Shown here one piece after another: positions 44,622 to 53,298 of a DNA stretch of 64,000 bases (within the stretch, counting starts at the first letter, position 1; every line of letters starts with the position of its first letter). Below the pieces are notes generated by a model that was not told the DNA's origin, made no database searches, and was given only the letters and a program-made list of their open reading frames with translations. Source of the DNA: Caulobacter sp. 73W (GTDB taxonomy: Bacteria; Pseudomonadota; Alphaproteobacteria; Caulobacterales; Caulobacteraceae); NCBI RefSeq assembly GCF_041021955.1, contig NZ_CP158375.1:1178001-1242000 (forward strand), written 5' to 3'. Both the position numbers and the translations under genes were made by a program.

Positions 44622-46052
44622 ATGAACGCCATCACCTCCGCCCCCTCCCTGCTGGACGCCGCCGGCGTCGATCCCAAGGCCGCCGAGCGCATCCTCGGCG
44701 AGGCGCTGCACGGCGCCGATGACGGGGAGCTGTTCCTGGAGCGGTCGGAGAGTGAAAGCTTCGTCTTCGACGACGGCCGGCTGAAGACCGCCGCCTATGA
44801 CGCCGGCGAGGGTTTCGGCCTGCGCGTGGTGGCGGGTGAGACCGCCGGCTACGCCCATTCCTCGGAAATCTCCGAAGCCGCCATCCGCCGCGCCGCCGAC
44901 AGCGCCCAGCTGGCCCGCCGCGGCTACAGCGGCGTCTCGGCCGAAGGTCCCCGCGCCACCAACACCAAGCTCTATGGCGAGGACGATCCGGTCTCCAAGC
45001 CGGACTTCTCCGACAAGGTCGCCCTGCTGCAGGAGATCGACGCCTTCGCCCGCCAGCGCGACCCGCGCGTGGTGCAGGTCATGGCCAGCCTGGCCGGCGA
45101 GCGTCGGGTGGTCGAGATCCTGCGCGCCGACGGCCGCCTGATCCGCGACATCCGCCCCCTGGTCCGCGTCAACGTCCAGCTCACCGTCGAGAAGGACGGC
45201 CGCCGCGAGACGGGCTCCTCCGGCGCCGGCGGCCGCGCCGGGTTCGAGGCCTGGATCAGCCCCGACAAGTGGCAGGGCCAGGTGGACGAGGCCCTGCGCC
45301 AGGCCCTGGTCAATCTGGACGCCGTCGCCTGCCCGGCCGGCGAGATGGACGTGGTCCTCGGCCCAGGCTGGAACGGCGTGCTGCTGCACGAGGCCGTCGG
45401 CCACGGGCTGGAGGGCGACTTCAACCGCAAGGGCATCTCGGCCTTCTCGGGCCGCATCGGCGAACGCGTGGCCGCCAAGGGCGTCACCGTCTTCGACGAC
45501 GGCTCCATCCAGGGCCGCCGCGGCTCCCTGACCGTGGACGACGAGGGCACCCCGACCGAGCGCACCATCCTAATCGAGGACGGCATCCTGGTGGGCTACA
45601 TGCACGACCGCATGAGCGCCCGGCTGATGGGCATGCAGGCGACCGGCAACGGCCGCCGCCAGTCCTACGCCCACATGCCCATGCCGCGCATGACCAACAC
45701 CGGCATGCTGTCCGGCTCGCACAAGCAGGAAGAGATGATCGCCTCGATGAAGCGCGGCCTCTACTGCGCCAACTTCGGCGGCGGCCAGGTGGACATCACC
45801 AACGGCAAGTTCGTCTTCCAGTGCACCGAGGCCTATCTGGTAGAGGACGGCAAGATCACCGCCCCGGTGAAGGGCGCCACCCTGATCGGCGACGGCCCCA
45901 GCGCCCTGACCCGCGTGACCATGATCGGCGACGACTTCGACTTCGATCCCGGCATCGGCGTCTGCGGCAAGGCGGGACAGGGCGTGCCGGTCGGCGTCGG
46001 CCAGCCGTCCCTGAAGATCACCGGCCTGACGGTGGGCGGCACCGGCGTCTGA
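44622..46052 (+). CDS. tldD: Metalloprotease TldD
   Basis: A 476-residue TldD, which with TldE (PmbA) forms a heterodimeric zinc peptidase that degrades unfolded peptides and processes some RiPP precursors. The metal motif is LLHEAVGHGLEGD (H256, E257, H261). GSSGAGGRAGFE precedes it and CGKAGQGVPVGVGQPSL ends the protein; both are TldD signatures. GGAAGG lies before the ATG. TldE is not in the window. The upstream 624-bp gap holds a type-B and a type-A repeat. Confidence 0.95.
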   Translation: MNAITSAPSLLDAAGVDPKAAERILGEALHGADDGELFLERSESESFVFDDGRLKTAAYDAGEGFGLRVVAGETAGYAHSSEISEAAIRRAADSAQLARRGYSGVSAEGPRATNTKLYGEDDPVSKPDFSDKVALLQEIDAFARQRDPRVVQVMASLAGERRVVEILRADGRLIRDIRPLVRVNVQLTVEKDGRRETGSSGAGGRAGFEAWISPDKWQGQVDEALRQALVNLDAVACPAGEMDVVLGPGWNGVLLHEAVGHGLEGDFNRKGISAFSGRIGERVAAKGVTVFDDGSIQGRRGSLTVDDEGTPTERTILIEDGILVGYMHDRMSARLMGMQATGNGRRQSYAHMPMPRMTNTGMLSGSHKQEEMIASMKRGLYCANFGGGQVDITNGKFVFQCTEAYLVEDGKITAPVKGATLIGDGPSALTRVTMIGDDFDFDPGIGVCGKAGQGVPVGVGQPSLKITGLTVGGTGV

Positions 46053-46086
46053 CGCCCGCCAGGCCACACCTGAATCTTGGGTAGAG

Positions 46087-46110
46087 GCATCCGACACCAC
46101 TTTCGGATGC
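46087..46110 (+). terminator. Stem-loop after tldD
   Basis: GCATCCGA (46087-46094) pairs perfectly with TCGGATGC (46103-46110) around an 8-base loop, 35 bases after the stop. No U-run follows, so it is a weak candidate. Confidence 0.4.
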
Positions 46111-46207
46111 AACCTGTCAGAGATTTAATCTACCTTTCCGCCTTGTAATTGGTCTTGGCGAGCGGCGTTCGCCATCCCTTTCGCATCAGTGAGGGGAGTG
46201 AACGTCC

Positions 46208-48235
46208 ATGGCCATCGCGCCGATCATCGCCATCCTGGCCGCCGGCCAGCCCGAGGCCGCAGCGGCCGTACAGCCCGCGCCACAGCCCGCCGCCCAAACC
46301 GCGACCCAAGGCGTCATCTCCTACCCGGCCAGCTTCTTCGCCGCGGCCCAGCCGAACACGGCCATGGACATGATCGACCGCCTGCCGGGCTTCTCGTTCA
46401 ATGGCGGCGACTCGGTGCGCGGCTTCGCCGGCGGGGCCGGCAACGTGCTGATCGACGGTCAGCGCCCCACCGCCAAGAACGACAGCCTGGGCAATATCCT
46501 GCGCCGCGTGCCGGCCACCCAGATCGAGCGCATCGACCTGATCCGCGGCAGCGCCCCCGGCATCGACATGCAGGGCCAGACCATCCTGGCCAACATCGTC
46601 CGCAAGGGCGGGGTGCAAAGCACCGGCGTTTTCGCCGTCGCCGGCAACTTCATGCACGACGACCGCGAGGTCTACGCCATGCGGATCGAGGGCTCGCGCC
46701 GCAACAACGGCCGCATCCTGGAAGGCGGCCTGTTCATGGGCGGCTTCGTGGACGACGGGGCTGGCGACGGCACGATCACCCGCCGCGACGCCCAGGGCCG
46801 GATCGTCAGCCAGGACCGCATCGACACCGAGGGCGACGGCCAGGACACCATCCTCACCGGCGCCTTCGAGACGCCCCTGGCCGGCGGCAAGTTCAAGATC
46901 AACGGCCAGCTGCACAACAACCGCTTCTATTACGACGAGAGCCTGCCCGGCGTTCAGGGCGTCCAGCGCGACCACGACGAGCAGAACCGCGGCGAGCTGG
47001 GCCTGCGCTACGACCGTCCGCTGACCAGCAGCCTGACGCTGGAAGCCCTGCTGCTGCAGCAGCTCAAGAGCTTCGACTACACCTCGCTCTACAAGGAGCC
47101 GGGCTCGGTCACCGTCTATGAGAACGAGCGCACCACCGGCGAGAGCATCGGCCGGGCCGTGCTGCGGTGGAACAAGTCCTCCACCCTGTCCTTCGAGGCC
47201 GGCGTCGAGGGCGCCTACAACTGGCTGGACGGCGAGTCCGCCTATTCGGAGAACGACACCGCGATCGAGCTTCCCGCCGCCAATGTGAAGGTCAACGAGA
47301 AGCGCGGCGAGATCTTCGCCAACACCACCTACAAGCCGTGGAATCCGCTGACCCTAGAGGCCGGGGTGCGCATGGAGGGCTCGCGCCTGGAATCCAGCGG
47401 CGACGTGGAGCTGGAGAAGACCTTCACCTTCATCAAGCCGCGCGCCGTGGCCACCTGGTCGCCCAACAGCCTCAACCAGGTCCGCCTGCGGGTGGAGCGT
47501 CAGGTCGGGCAGCTGAACTTCAATGACTTCACCGCCTCCTCGTCCCTGTCGACGGGGGTGATCTCGACCGGCAACCCGAACCTGGAGCCGGAACACGCCT
47601 GGGTCTTCGAGGCCGCCTATGAGCGCCGCTTCTGGGGCAACGGGGCCATCGTCTTCACCGCCCGCCATTTCGAGGTGACCGACGCCATCGACCGCGCGCC
47701 GATCTTCACCGCCACCGGCGCCTTCGACAGCCCGGCCAATATCGGCGACGGGACCAAGGACGAGTTCGAGGCCCGCCTGACCCTGCCCCTGCAGAAGCTG
47801 GGTGTCACCGGCGGTCTGCTGAAGGGCAAGCTGACCTATCGCGACAGCCAGGTCGTCGACCCCACCACCGGCCAGGAGCGCGAGCTGTCCGACTACCGTC
47901 CGGTGGAGTACGAGCTGAACTTCACCCAGGACCTGTCGAAGTACAAAGTGAACTGGGGCGTCAACGTCTTCAGCCAGTGGCGCGAGAGCTACTACCGCTT
48001 CAACCAGATCCAGACCTACAAGCTGAAGACCTGGGTCCACCCGTTCCTGGAATACCGGCCCAAGCCCGACTTCTCGATCCGCTTCGAGATCCCCAACGCC
48101 ACGGCGCGCGGCTTCAAGCAGATCCGCCAGGTCTATGCCGGCCCGCGCAACACCAGCCCGCTGTCCTTCGAGGAAGTCCGCGATCTGGAGTTCGGCCGCA
48201 GCTTCTACGTCCGCCTGCGCAAGACCTGGGGCTGA
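46208..48235 (+). CDS. TonB-dependent receptor with an atypical N-terminus
   Basis: A 675-residue outer-membrane TonB-dependent receptor. The plug domain (about residues 40-150) shows RLPGFSFNGGDSVRGFAGGAGNVLIDGQRP and the beta-barrel fills the rest, ending SFYVRLRKTWG. A stop codon lies three codons before the ATG, so the start is fixed; the N-terminus MAIAPIIAILAAG is hydrophobic but has no basic n-region, an odd signal peptide. GAGGGGAG precedes the ATG. Substrate is unknown. Caulobacterales carry many such receptors. A bidirectional terminator follows. Confidence 0.88.
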   Translation: MAIAPIIAILAAGQPEAAAAVQPAPQPAAQTATQGVISYPASFFAAAQPNTAMDMIDRLPGFSFNGGDSVRGFAGGAGNVLIDGQRPTAKNDSLGNILRRVPATQIERIDLIRGSAPGIDMQGQTILANIVRKGGVQSTGVFAVAGNFMHDDREVYAMRIEGSRRNNGRILEGGLFMGGFVDDGAGDGTITRRDAQGRIVSQDRIDTEGDGQDTILTGAFETPLAGGKFKINGQLHNNRFYYDESLPGVQGVQRDHDEQNRGELGLRYDRPLTSSLTLEALLLQQLKSFDYTSLYKEPGSVTVYENERTTGESIGRAVLRWNKSSTLSFEAGVEGAYNWLDGESAYSENDTAIELPAANVKVNEKRGEIFANTTYKPWNPLTLEAGVRMEGSRLESSGDVELEKTFTFIKPRAVATWSPNSLNQVRLRVERQVGQLNFNDFTASSSLSTGVISTGNPNLEPEHAWVFEAAYERRFWGNGAIVFTARHFEVTDAIDRAPIFTATGAFDSPANIGDGTKDEFEARLTLPLQKLGVTGGLLKGKLTYRDSQVVDPTTGQERELSDYRPVEYELNFTQDLSKYKVNWGVNVFSQWRESYYRFNQIQTYKLKTWVHPFLEYRPKPDFSIRFEIPNATARGFKQIRQVYAGPRNTSPLSFEEVRDLEFGRSFYVRLRKTWG

Positions 48236-48264
48236 GCCCTCTGTCTTGGGCAAAGGCAATGAAA

Positions 48265-48290
48265 AAGGCCCCGGATCGCTCCGGGGCCTT
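48265..48290. terminator. Bidirectional terminator between the TonB receptor and POT genes
   Basis: An 11-bp perfect stem (48265-48275 with 48280-48290) with a TCGC loop. An A-run on the left and TT on the right allow use by both convergent genes. Confidence 0.85.
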
Positions 48291-48319
48291 CGTCATTCTC
48301 GGCCTCGGCCGTCGTCGCC

Positions 48320-50230
48320 TTACGGCATCGACTGGCGGTCGGCGTCCACATCCGCGTGCGGATGGTTCTGGGCGTCGTTCACCCCATGCGACCACTTCTT
48401 GAGGAAGGGCGAGGCGACCAGGAAGGCGACGCCGAAGCCCACGCCCCACCAGCCGATGGTGTTGAACACGCCGACCGAAGTCTCCAGCGCCTTGGCCGGG
48501 TCGAGGACCTGACCGCCGACGGTCTCGGTGCCCGCCAGGCTGGCGATGAAGCCGCCCACGTACTGGGCGATGGAGCTGGCCAGGAACCAGACGGCCATCA
48601 TGAAGGCCACCACCGTGCTGACCGACAGCTTGGTGATCTCCGACAGGCCGACCGGCGACAGGAACAGCTCACCTGTGGTGTGCAGCAGGTACATGATGCC
48701 CAGGAAGATCAGCGGCAGGCGATAGTCGTCGCCGGCGTAGCTCGCCCCCCAGACCAGCACCAGGAAGCCGAGGCCGACCTGCATCAGGCCCAGGCCGAAC
48801 TTGACCATCGGGCCGATATCCATGTTGCGGGCGCCCATATAGCTCCACGCCCAGGCGAAGATCGGGGCGAAGATCAGGATGAAGCCCGCGTTGAACGACT
48901 GGGTCTGCGAAGCCGCCAGGCCGGTGTTCACCCAGAAGGTCGAGGCCGGGTCGATGCCCGCCGCGGCCAGCTGCTGGGCGTTGCCCAGGGTCACGGCTCC
49001 GTTGAACCAAACCAGCGGCTGGCTGACGATGGTCAGGTCGACGTTGCGGTCGGCGAACAGGTTGAGCGACGAGCCCGCCTGTTCGAACAGGGTGAAGAAC
49101 ACCACCGAACCCAGGATCAGGATCAGGGCCAGGCCCATCCGCTCACGCTGGATCTTGTTGCACTGGGTGACCATGAACCAGCCGATATAGGCCAGCGACG
49201 CGGCGGTGCCGGCGGTCAGGGCGATGCCCACCCAGCTGTAGCGCTGGACCAGCACCCAGACGACAGCCACGCCCGCCAGCGAGGCGAGGTAGATCAGGGT
49301 CTCGCGGTTGATCGGACCGACGACCTTCTCGGCCAGCTTGGCCGGAGCCGGCGGCTCGCCCTTGCCTTGCAGCAGCGGCTTGCCGAGCACGAAGACGATG
49401 AAGCCGAGCAGCATGCCGATCCCGGCCAGGCCGAAGCCCGCCCACCAGCCGACGTTTTGACCCAGCCATCCGCACATCAGCGCCGCCCAGAACGAGCCGA
49501 GGTTGATGCCGTAGTAGTAGAGGGTGAAGCCGGAATCCCGGCGCGGATCGCCCTGCGGATAGAGCTGGCCGACGATGGCCGAGATGTTCGGCTTCAGGAA
49601 GCCCACGCCCATGATGATCAGGGCCAGGGCCAGGTAGAAGATGTTGACGTAGGTCTGGTCGCGACCGGCGACCTCCATGGAGTACGAGCCCTTGGCCAGC
49701 ACCGCCGGCAGCGGCGCGTCGGCGGGCAGGTTCTGGATGGCGAGGCCGCCGTCGGCCGTGGCCGTCCAGTCATAGGCGTTCTCGCCCACCTGCAGCTTGA
49801 CCTCGCGGTCGCCGCCGGCGCCCTCCACCTGGAAGACATACTGCGCGCCCTGATAGTTCAGGACCTGCTGGGCGGACTTGCCCTCGACGGCCATGGTCAG
49901 GTGGCCGGCCACCAGCAGCAGGGCGCCGAACGCAACCGCCTTGCGGGTGCCCAGATACTTGTCGGCGAGGAAGCCGCCGATCAGCGGCAGCAGGTAGACC
50001 AGCGAGGTGTAGGACCCGTACTGGGCGTTCGAGAACTTGTCGTCGAAGAGGAAATGCTGGGTCAGATAGAAGATCAGGATGGCCCGCATGCCGTAGTAGG
50101 AGAACCGCTCCCACATCTCGGCGAAGAACAGGATGATCAGCCCGCGCGGATGGTTTCGCAGCAGCTGGATCAGCACCGGAATGCCGGTGGCGAGCGTCAC
50201 GAGGAGCCCGATAAACAGAACGATATTCAT
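48320..50230 (-). CDS. POT-family proton-coupled oligopeptide transporter
   Basis: A 636-residue MFS transporter of the POT/PTR2 family that imports di- and tripeptides with protons. The proton-coupling motif ExxERF is present in FFAEMWERFSYYGMR, and GGFLADKYLG and FTLYYYGINLGSF are PTR2 signatures. About 80 residues (near 115-195, with VNYQ-GAQYVFQVEGAGG and DGGLAIQNLPADAPL) form a beta-rich insertion between helices three and four. The open frame extends 27 codons more, but conserved sequence starts at the ATG 50230. Confidence 0.92.
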   Translation of the reverse strand: MNIVLFIGLLVTLATGIPVLIQLLRNHPRGLIILFFAEMWERFSYYGMRAILIFYLTQHFLFDDKFSNAQYGSYTSLVYLLPLIGGFLADKYLGTRKAVAFGALLLVAGHLTMAVEGKSAQQVLNYQGAQYVFQVEGAGGDREVKLQVGENAYDWTATADGGLAIQNLPADAPLPAVLAKGSYSMEVAGRDQTYVNIFYLALALIIMGVGFLKPNISAIVGQLYPQGDPRRDSGFTLYYYGINLGSFWAALMCGWLGQNVGWWAGFGLAGIGMLLGFIVFVLGKPLLQGKGEPPAPAKLAEKVVGPINRETLIYLASLAGVAVVWVLVQRYSWVGIALTAGTAASLAYIGWFMVTQCNKIQRERMGLALILILGSVVFFTLFEQAGSSLNLFADRNVDLTIVSQPLVWFNGAVTLGNAQQLAAAGIDPASTFWVNTGLAASQTQSFNAGFILIFAPIFAWAWSYMGARNMDIGPMVKFGLGLMQVGLGFLVLVWGASYAGDDYRLPLIFLGIMYLLHTTGELFLSPVGLSEITKLSVSTVVAFMMAVWFLASSIAQYVGGFIASLAGTETVGGQVLDPAKALETSVGVFNTIGWWGVGFGVAFLVASPFLKKWSHGVNDAQNHPHADVDADRQSMP

Positions 50231-50398
50231 ACAGAAATCCCGACCAAACGGCGGACGCGGGGTCCCCCAAGACCGAACCGCGACCACCCCATTTGGCGGG
50301 GAGAAAATCATGCGTGTGACAGTTACACAAGCAACGGCTTGGCGAATGGACCCGGCTTAAGGGGTCATGCGTTTCGTCCCTCAAGCGAGGAGACCGCC

Positions 50399-50947
50399 AT
50401 GGAAACGACTGCGAACAACGACCATCCCCTTCGCCTGCAACGGAAGAGCGGCCGCGTGCAGGTGCTGTTCGAGGGCCATCTGATCGCCGACAGCGGCGAC
50501 GTCCTGGTGCTGAACGAAGCCGACCTGACTCCGGTCTTCTATTTCCCGCGCCAGGACGTGGAGATGGAGAAGCTGGTCCAGAACGACATCGTCACCCACT
50601 GCCCCTACAAGGGCGATGCCCGGCACTTCACCGTGCTGCGCGACGGGGTGATGATCGAGCGCTTCGCCTGGTCATATGACCGGCCGAACGCCGAAGCGTC
50701 AGGCCTGGCCGAGCGCATCGCCTTCTATCCCGAGCATGTAGACTTCCACGAAATCGCCGCCGCCCCTGGCGAGCAGCGCGCCGTCGGCGCCGACGCCGAT
50801 CCGCGCGTGGACGAGGTGGTCCAGCATACCGACTCAGGATCGGGCGCCAGCCAGAAGGATCACTGGGAGCCGAACGTCGGCGAGCCGGAGCTGCGCGACG
50901 ACGAAGACCCCGACGGCCCGCCCGATCGCGGTGTTGGGTCGATCTAG
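50399..50947 (+). CDS. DUF427 domain protein
   Basis: A 182-residue soluble protein with the DUF427 fold: VQVLFEGHLIADSGDVLVLNE, PVFYFPRQDVEME and CPYKGDARHFTV at about residues 18-76. The C-terminal 50 residues are acidic and Pro/Asp-rich, probably disordered. CGAGGAGA lies eight bases before the ATG. It diverges from the POT gene. DUF427 proteins are small beta-barrels of unknown activity. Confidence 0.85.
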   Translation: METTANNDHPLRLQRKSGRVQVLFEGHLIADSGDVLVLNEADLTPVFYFPRQDVEMEKLVQNDIVTHCPYKGDARHFTVLRDGVMIERFAWSYDRPNAEASGLAERIAFYPEHVDFHEIAAAPGEQRAVGADADPRVDEVVQHTDSGSGASQKDHWEPNVGEPELRDDEDPDGPPDRGVGSI

Positions 50948-50952
50948 CGCGG

Positions 50953-51052
50953 TGCGTCCTTCGACTTGTCCGCTGCGCGGACGCTCAGGATGACGAATTC
51001 AGCAACAAGTCGCGGTATGCTGAGCGGCGCGAAGCGCCAGTCGAAGCACGCA
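50953..51052. repeat. Type-A palindromic intergenic repeat, copy 6 (divergent form)
   Basis: Begins TGCGTCCTTCGACTTGTCCG and ends AGTCGAAGCACGCA, with inner arms GCTCAGGATGACGAATTC and TATGCTGAGC. GAATTC is at 50995-51000. It fills the convergent gap between DUF427 and gshA. Confidence 0.8.
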
Positions 51053-51056
51053 AGGC

Positions 51057-52415
51057 CTAGTAAGCGTCTTCAGCAAACACCCGCGTCACATCACCGCTCC
51101 AGGGGCCGTGATACTTTTCCAGCAGCCGTTCGGCGGGGGTGATCCCGCTGTCGGCGATGGCTTCGAGCTCGCCCAGATAGGTCGTCTCGTCGATGAAGCC
51201 GCCGTCCAGGCGGTTGCGGTTCTTCAGGCCCTGGCGGGCGATCGCCACTAGCTCCTTGGCCACGTCCTGGCTGGTGCGGCCGCCGACCTTTGCCTTCAGA
51301 CCCAGGCGCGGGGTGTCGTTGCGCAGCGTCTCGCGGTCTTCACGGCTCCAGCCCTTGGCCAGGTCCCAGGCCGCCTCCAGCGCCGCGTCGTCGTAGAGGA
51401 TGCCGGTCCACAGGGCCGGCAGGGCGCACAGGCGGCTCCACGGGCCGCCGTCGGCGCCGCGCATCTCCAGATAGGTCTTCAGACGCACTTCCGGGAAGAT
51501 GGTCGTGGTGTGGTCGGCCCAGTCCTTGATCGTCGCGCGCTCGCCCGGAACCGCGTCCAGCTTGCCGTCGATGAAGTCGCCGAACCGCTTGCCGGACACG
51601 TCGATGTACTTGTCGTCGCGCTTGACGAAATACATCGGCACGTCGAGCGCGTAGCGGGCGTAGGCCTCAAAGCCGAAGCCGTCCTGGAACACGAAGTCCA
51701 GCATGCCGGTGCGGTCGGCGTCGGTGTCGGTCCAGACGTTGGCGCGGGCCGACAGGAAGCCGTTAGGCTTGCCCTCGGTGAAGGGCGAATTGGCGAACAG
51801 GGCCGTGGCGATGGGCTGCAGGGCCAGGCTGGTCCTGAACTTCTTGATCATGTCGGCTTCGCTGGCGAAGTCGAGATTGGCCTGCACGGTGCAGGTGCGG
51901 AACATCATGTCCAGGCCGAGCTTGCCGACCTTGGGCATGTAGTTGCGCATGATCACGTAGCGGCCCTTGGGCATCACCGGCGACTGCTCGCGGGTGATCG
52001 TGGGGTGGAAGCCCAGGCCCAGGAAGCCGAGGCCCAGCTCGTCGGCCACGGTCCTGACCTCTTCCAGGTGACCGCCGGTCTCGCTGCAGATGTCGTGCAT
52101 GGTCTCCAGCGGGGCGCCGGAAAGCTCGAACTGGCCGCCCGGCTCCAGGCTGACATTGGCGCCGTTGCGCTCCAGCCCGATCAGGGTCTCGCCTTCATAG
52201 ACGCCCTTCCAGCCGAACCGCATCAGGCCGGTCAGCAGGGCGTGGATGCCGTCGGGGCCGTCATAGACCGGGGGCGTGTTGTCCTTCAGGCGGAAGCCGA
52301 ACTTCTCGTGTTCGGCGCCGACACGGAAAGCCGACTTCGGCTTTTCGCCCTTGGCGAAATAGGCCGTCAGGTCGTCCAGCGAGAGGGGACGATCGTCCTG
52401 CATGCCGTCAGCCAT
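51057..52415 (-). CDS. gshA: Glutamate-cysteine ligase, plant/alphaproteobacterial type
   Basis: A 452-residue enzyme that makes gamma-glutamylcysteine, the first step of glutathione synthesis. FRVGAEHEKFGF, LERNGANVSLEPGGQFELSG and LGLGFHPTITREQSPVMPKGRY are hallmarks of the plant-type GCL used by alphaproteobacteria, distinct from E. coli GshA. The ATG at 52415 and another four codons later are both possible. It lies 103 bases after rsmE in the same direction. Its product is the likely substrate source for the GGT at 12359. Confidence 0.93.
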   Translation of the reverse strand: MADGMQDDRPLSLDDLTAYFAKGEKPKSAFRVGAEHEKFGFRLKDNTPPVYDGPDGIHALLTGLMRFGWKGVYEGETLIGLERNGANVSLEPGGQFELSGAPLETMHDICSETGGHLEEVRTVADELGLGFLGLGFHPTITREQSPVMPKGRYVIMRNYMPKVGKLGLDMMFRTCTVQANLDFASEADMIKKFRTSLALQPIATALFANSPFTEGKPNGFLSARANVWTDTDADRTGMLDFVFQDGFGFEAYARYALDVPMYFVKRDDKYIDVSGKRFGDFIDGKLDAVPGERATIKDWADHTTTIFPEVRLKTYLEMRGADGGPWSRLCALPALWTGILYDDAALEAAWDLAKGWSREDRETLRNDTPRLGLKAKVGGRTSQDVAKELVAIARQGLKNRNRLDGGFIDETTYLGELEAIADSGITPAERLLEKYHGPWSGDVTRVFAEDAY

Positions 52416-52518
52416 TCCTATCGACTCCCCAGCCGTACTTCATTGTCGCCACGCCCGTTGCGATTGACGACCTTCGCGCAAGTGGGCGCTTCGGGGGCCA
52501 AGCTCAAGAGCAAAACGC

Positions 52519-53235
52519 TCAAGAACGCCAATCGCCCGCCGCGGCTTGCCAAAGGGTCAACGCCGAGATGGCCGCCGTGTCGGCCCGCAGGATGCGCGGA
52601 CCCAGGGAAACGGGGGTGACAAAGTCCAGTCCGCGCAGGCGTTCGCGCTCCTCCGGGGCGAAGCCGCCCTCGGGTCCGATCAGCACCGCGGCGGCGTCCT
52701 GGGGCTTCAACGCCGCCAGCGCCGGCCTCGCGTCGCCGCCCTCGTCGCAGAACACCAGGGCGCGGCCGGCGTCCCAGCCGTCCAGCATCCGGTCGAGCTT
52801 CTCGGGCGCGACCACCTCGGGCACGTCCAGGCGGCCGGTCTGCTCGGCGGCCTCCGTGGCGATGGCTTGCAGGCGGGCGACATTGGTGTGGTCGGCGTTG
52901 GTCCGGCGGGTGGTCACCAGGCGCACCCGGCGGGCGCCCAGCTCGGCCGCCTTCTCGACGATGGTCTCCAGCCGATTGCGCTTCACCAAGGCGATGACCA
53001 GGTCCAGGTCAGGGCCGATGTGCTGCGGCCGGGTCTGTTCCTCGGCGATGAGTTTCGCGCCCTTCTTGGACACCTCGCTCAGCACCGCCCGCCACTCGCC
53101 GTCGCGGCCGTTGAACAGCAGCACCGCATCACCCAGGCCCAGGCGCATGACGCTGGTCAGATAGCGGGCCTGGTCCGGCGACGGCGAAACCTGGCCGCCG
53201 GCCTTCAGGTCATCGGGAATGAACAGTCGGATCAT
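52519..53235 (-). CDS. rsmE: 16S rRNA (uracil1498-N3)-methyltransferase RsmE
   Basis: A 238-residue SPOUT methyltransferase that methylates U1498 of 16S rRNA. The SAM-binding knot is visible as VLIGPEGGFAPEE and LGPRILRADTAAISAL, and MIRLFIPDDL is the usual start. The open frame extends far upstream across the divergent glycosylase start, but homology fixes the ATG at 53235. It diverges from the YcaQ-type gene by 63 bases and is followed by gshA. Confidence 0.93.
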   Translation of the reverse strand: MIRLFIPDDLKAGGQVSPSPDQARYLTSVMRLGLGDAVLLFNGRDGEWRAVLSEVSKKGAKLIAEEQTRPQHIGPDLDLVIALVKRNRLETIVEKAAELGARRVRLVTTRRTNADHTNVARLQAIATEAAEQTGRLDVPEVVAPEKLDRMLDGWDAGRALVFCDEGGDARPALAALKPQDAAAVLIGPEGGFAPEERERLRGLDFVTPVSLGPRILRADTAAISALTLWQAAAGDWRS

Positions 53236-53298
53236 GCCCGCTTCTACAACGCCCGCCGCCTGTCTGGACAGCGGTTCGACCCCACGGCACACAAGGAC

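Noticed and set aside
50315..50329. TGTG-N7-CACA, resembling a CRP site, upstream of the POT gene
   Set aside because: The spacing is one short of the CRP consensus and only four bases per arm match.
48356..50398. A long frame in phase with DUF427, extending back across the POT gene
   Set aside because: It is antisense to the transporter; the DUF427 ribosome site and homology begin at 50399.
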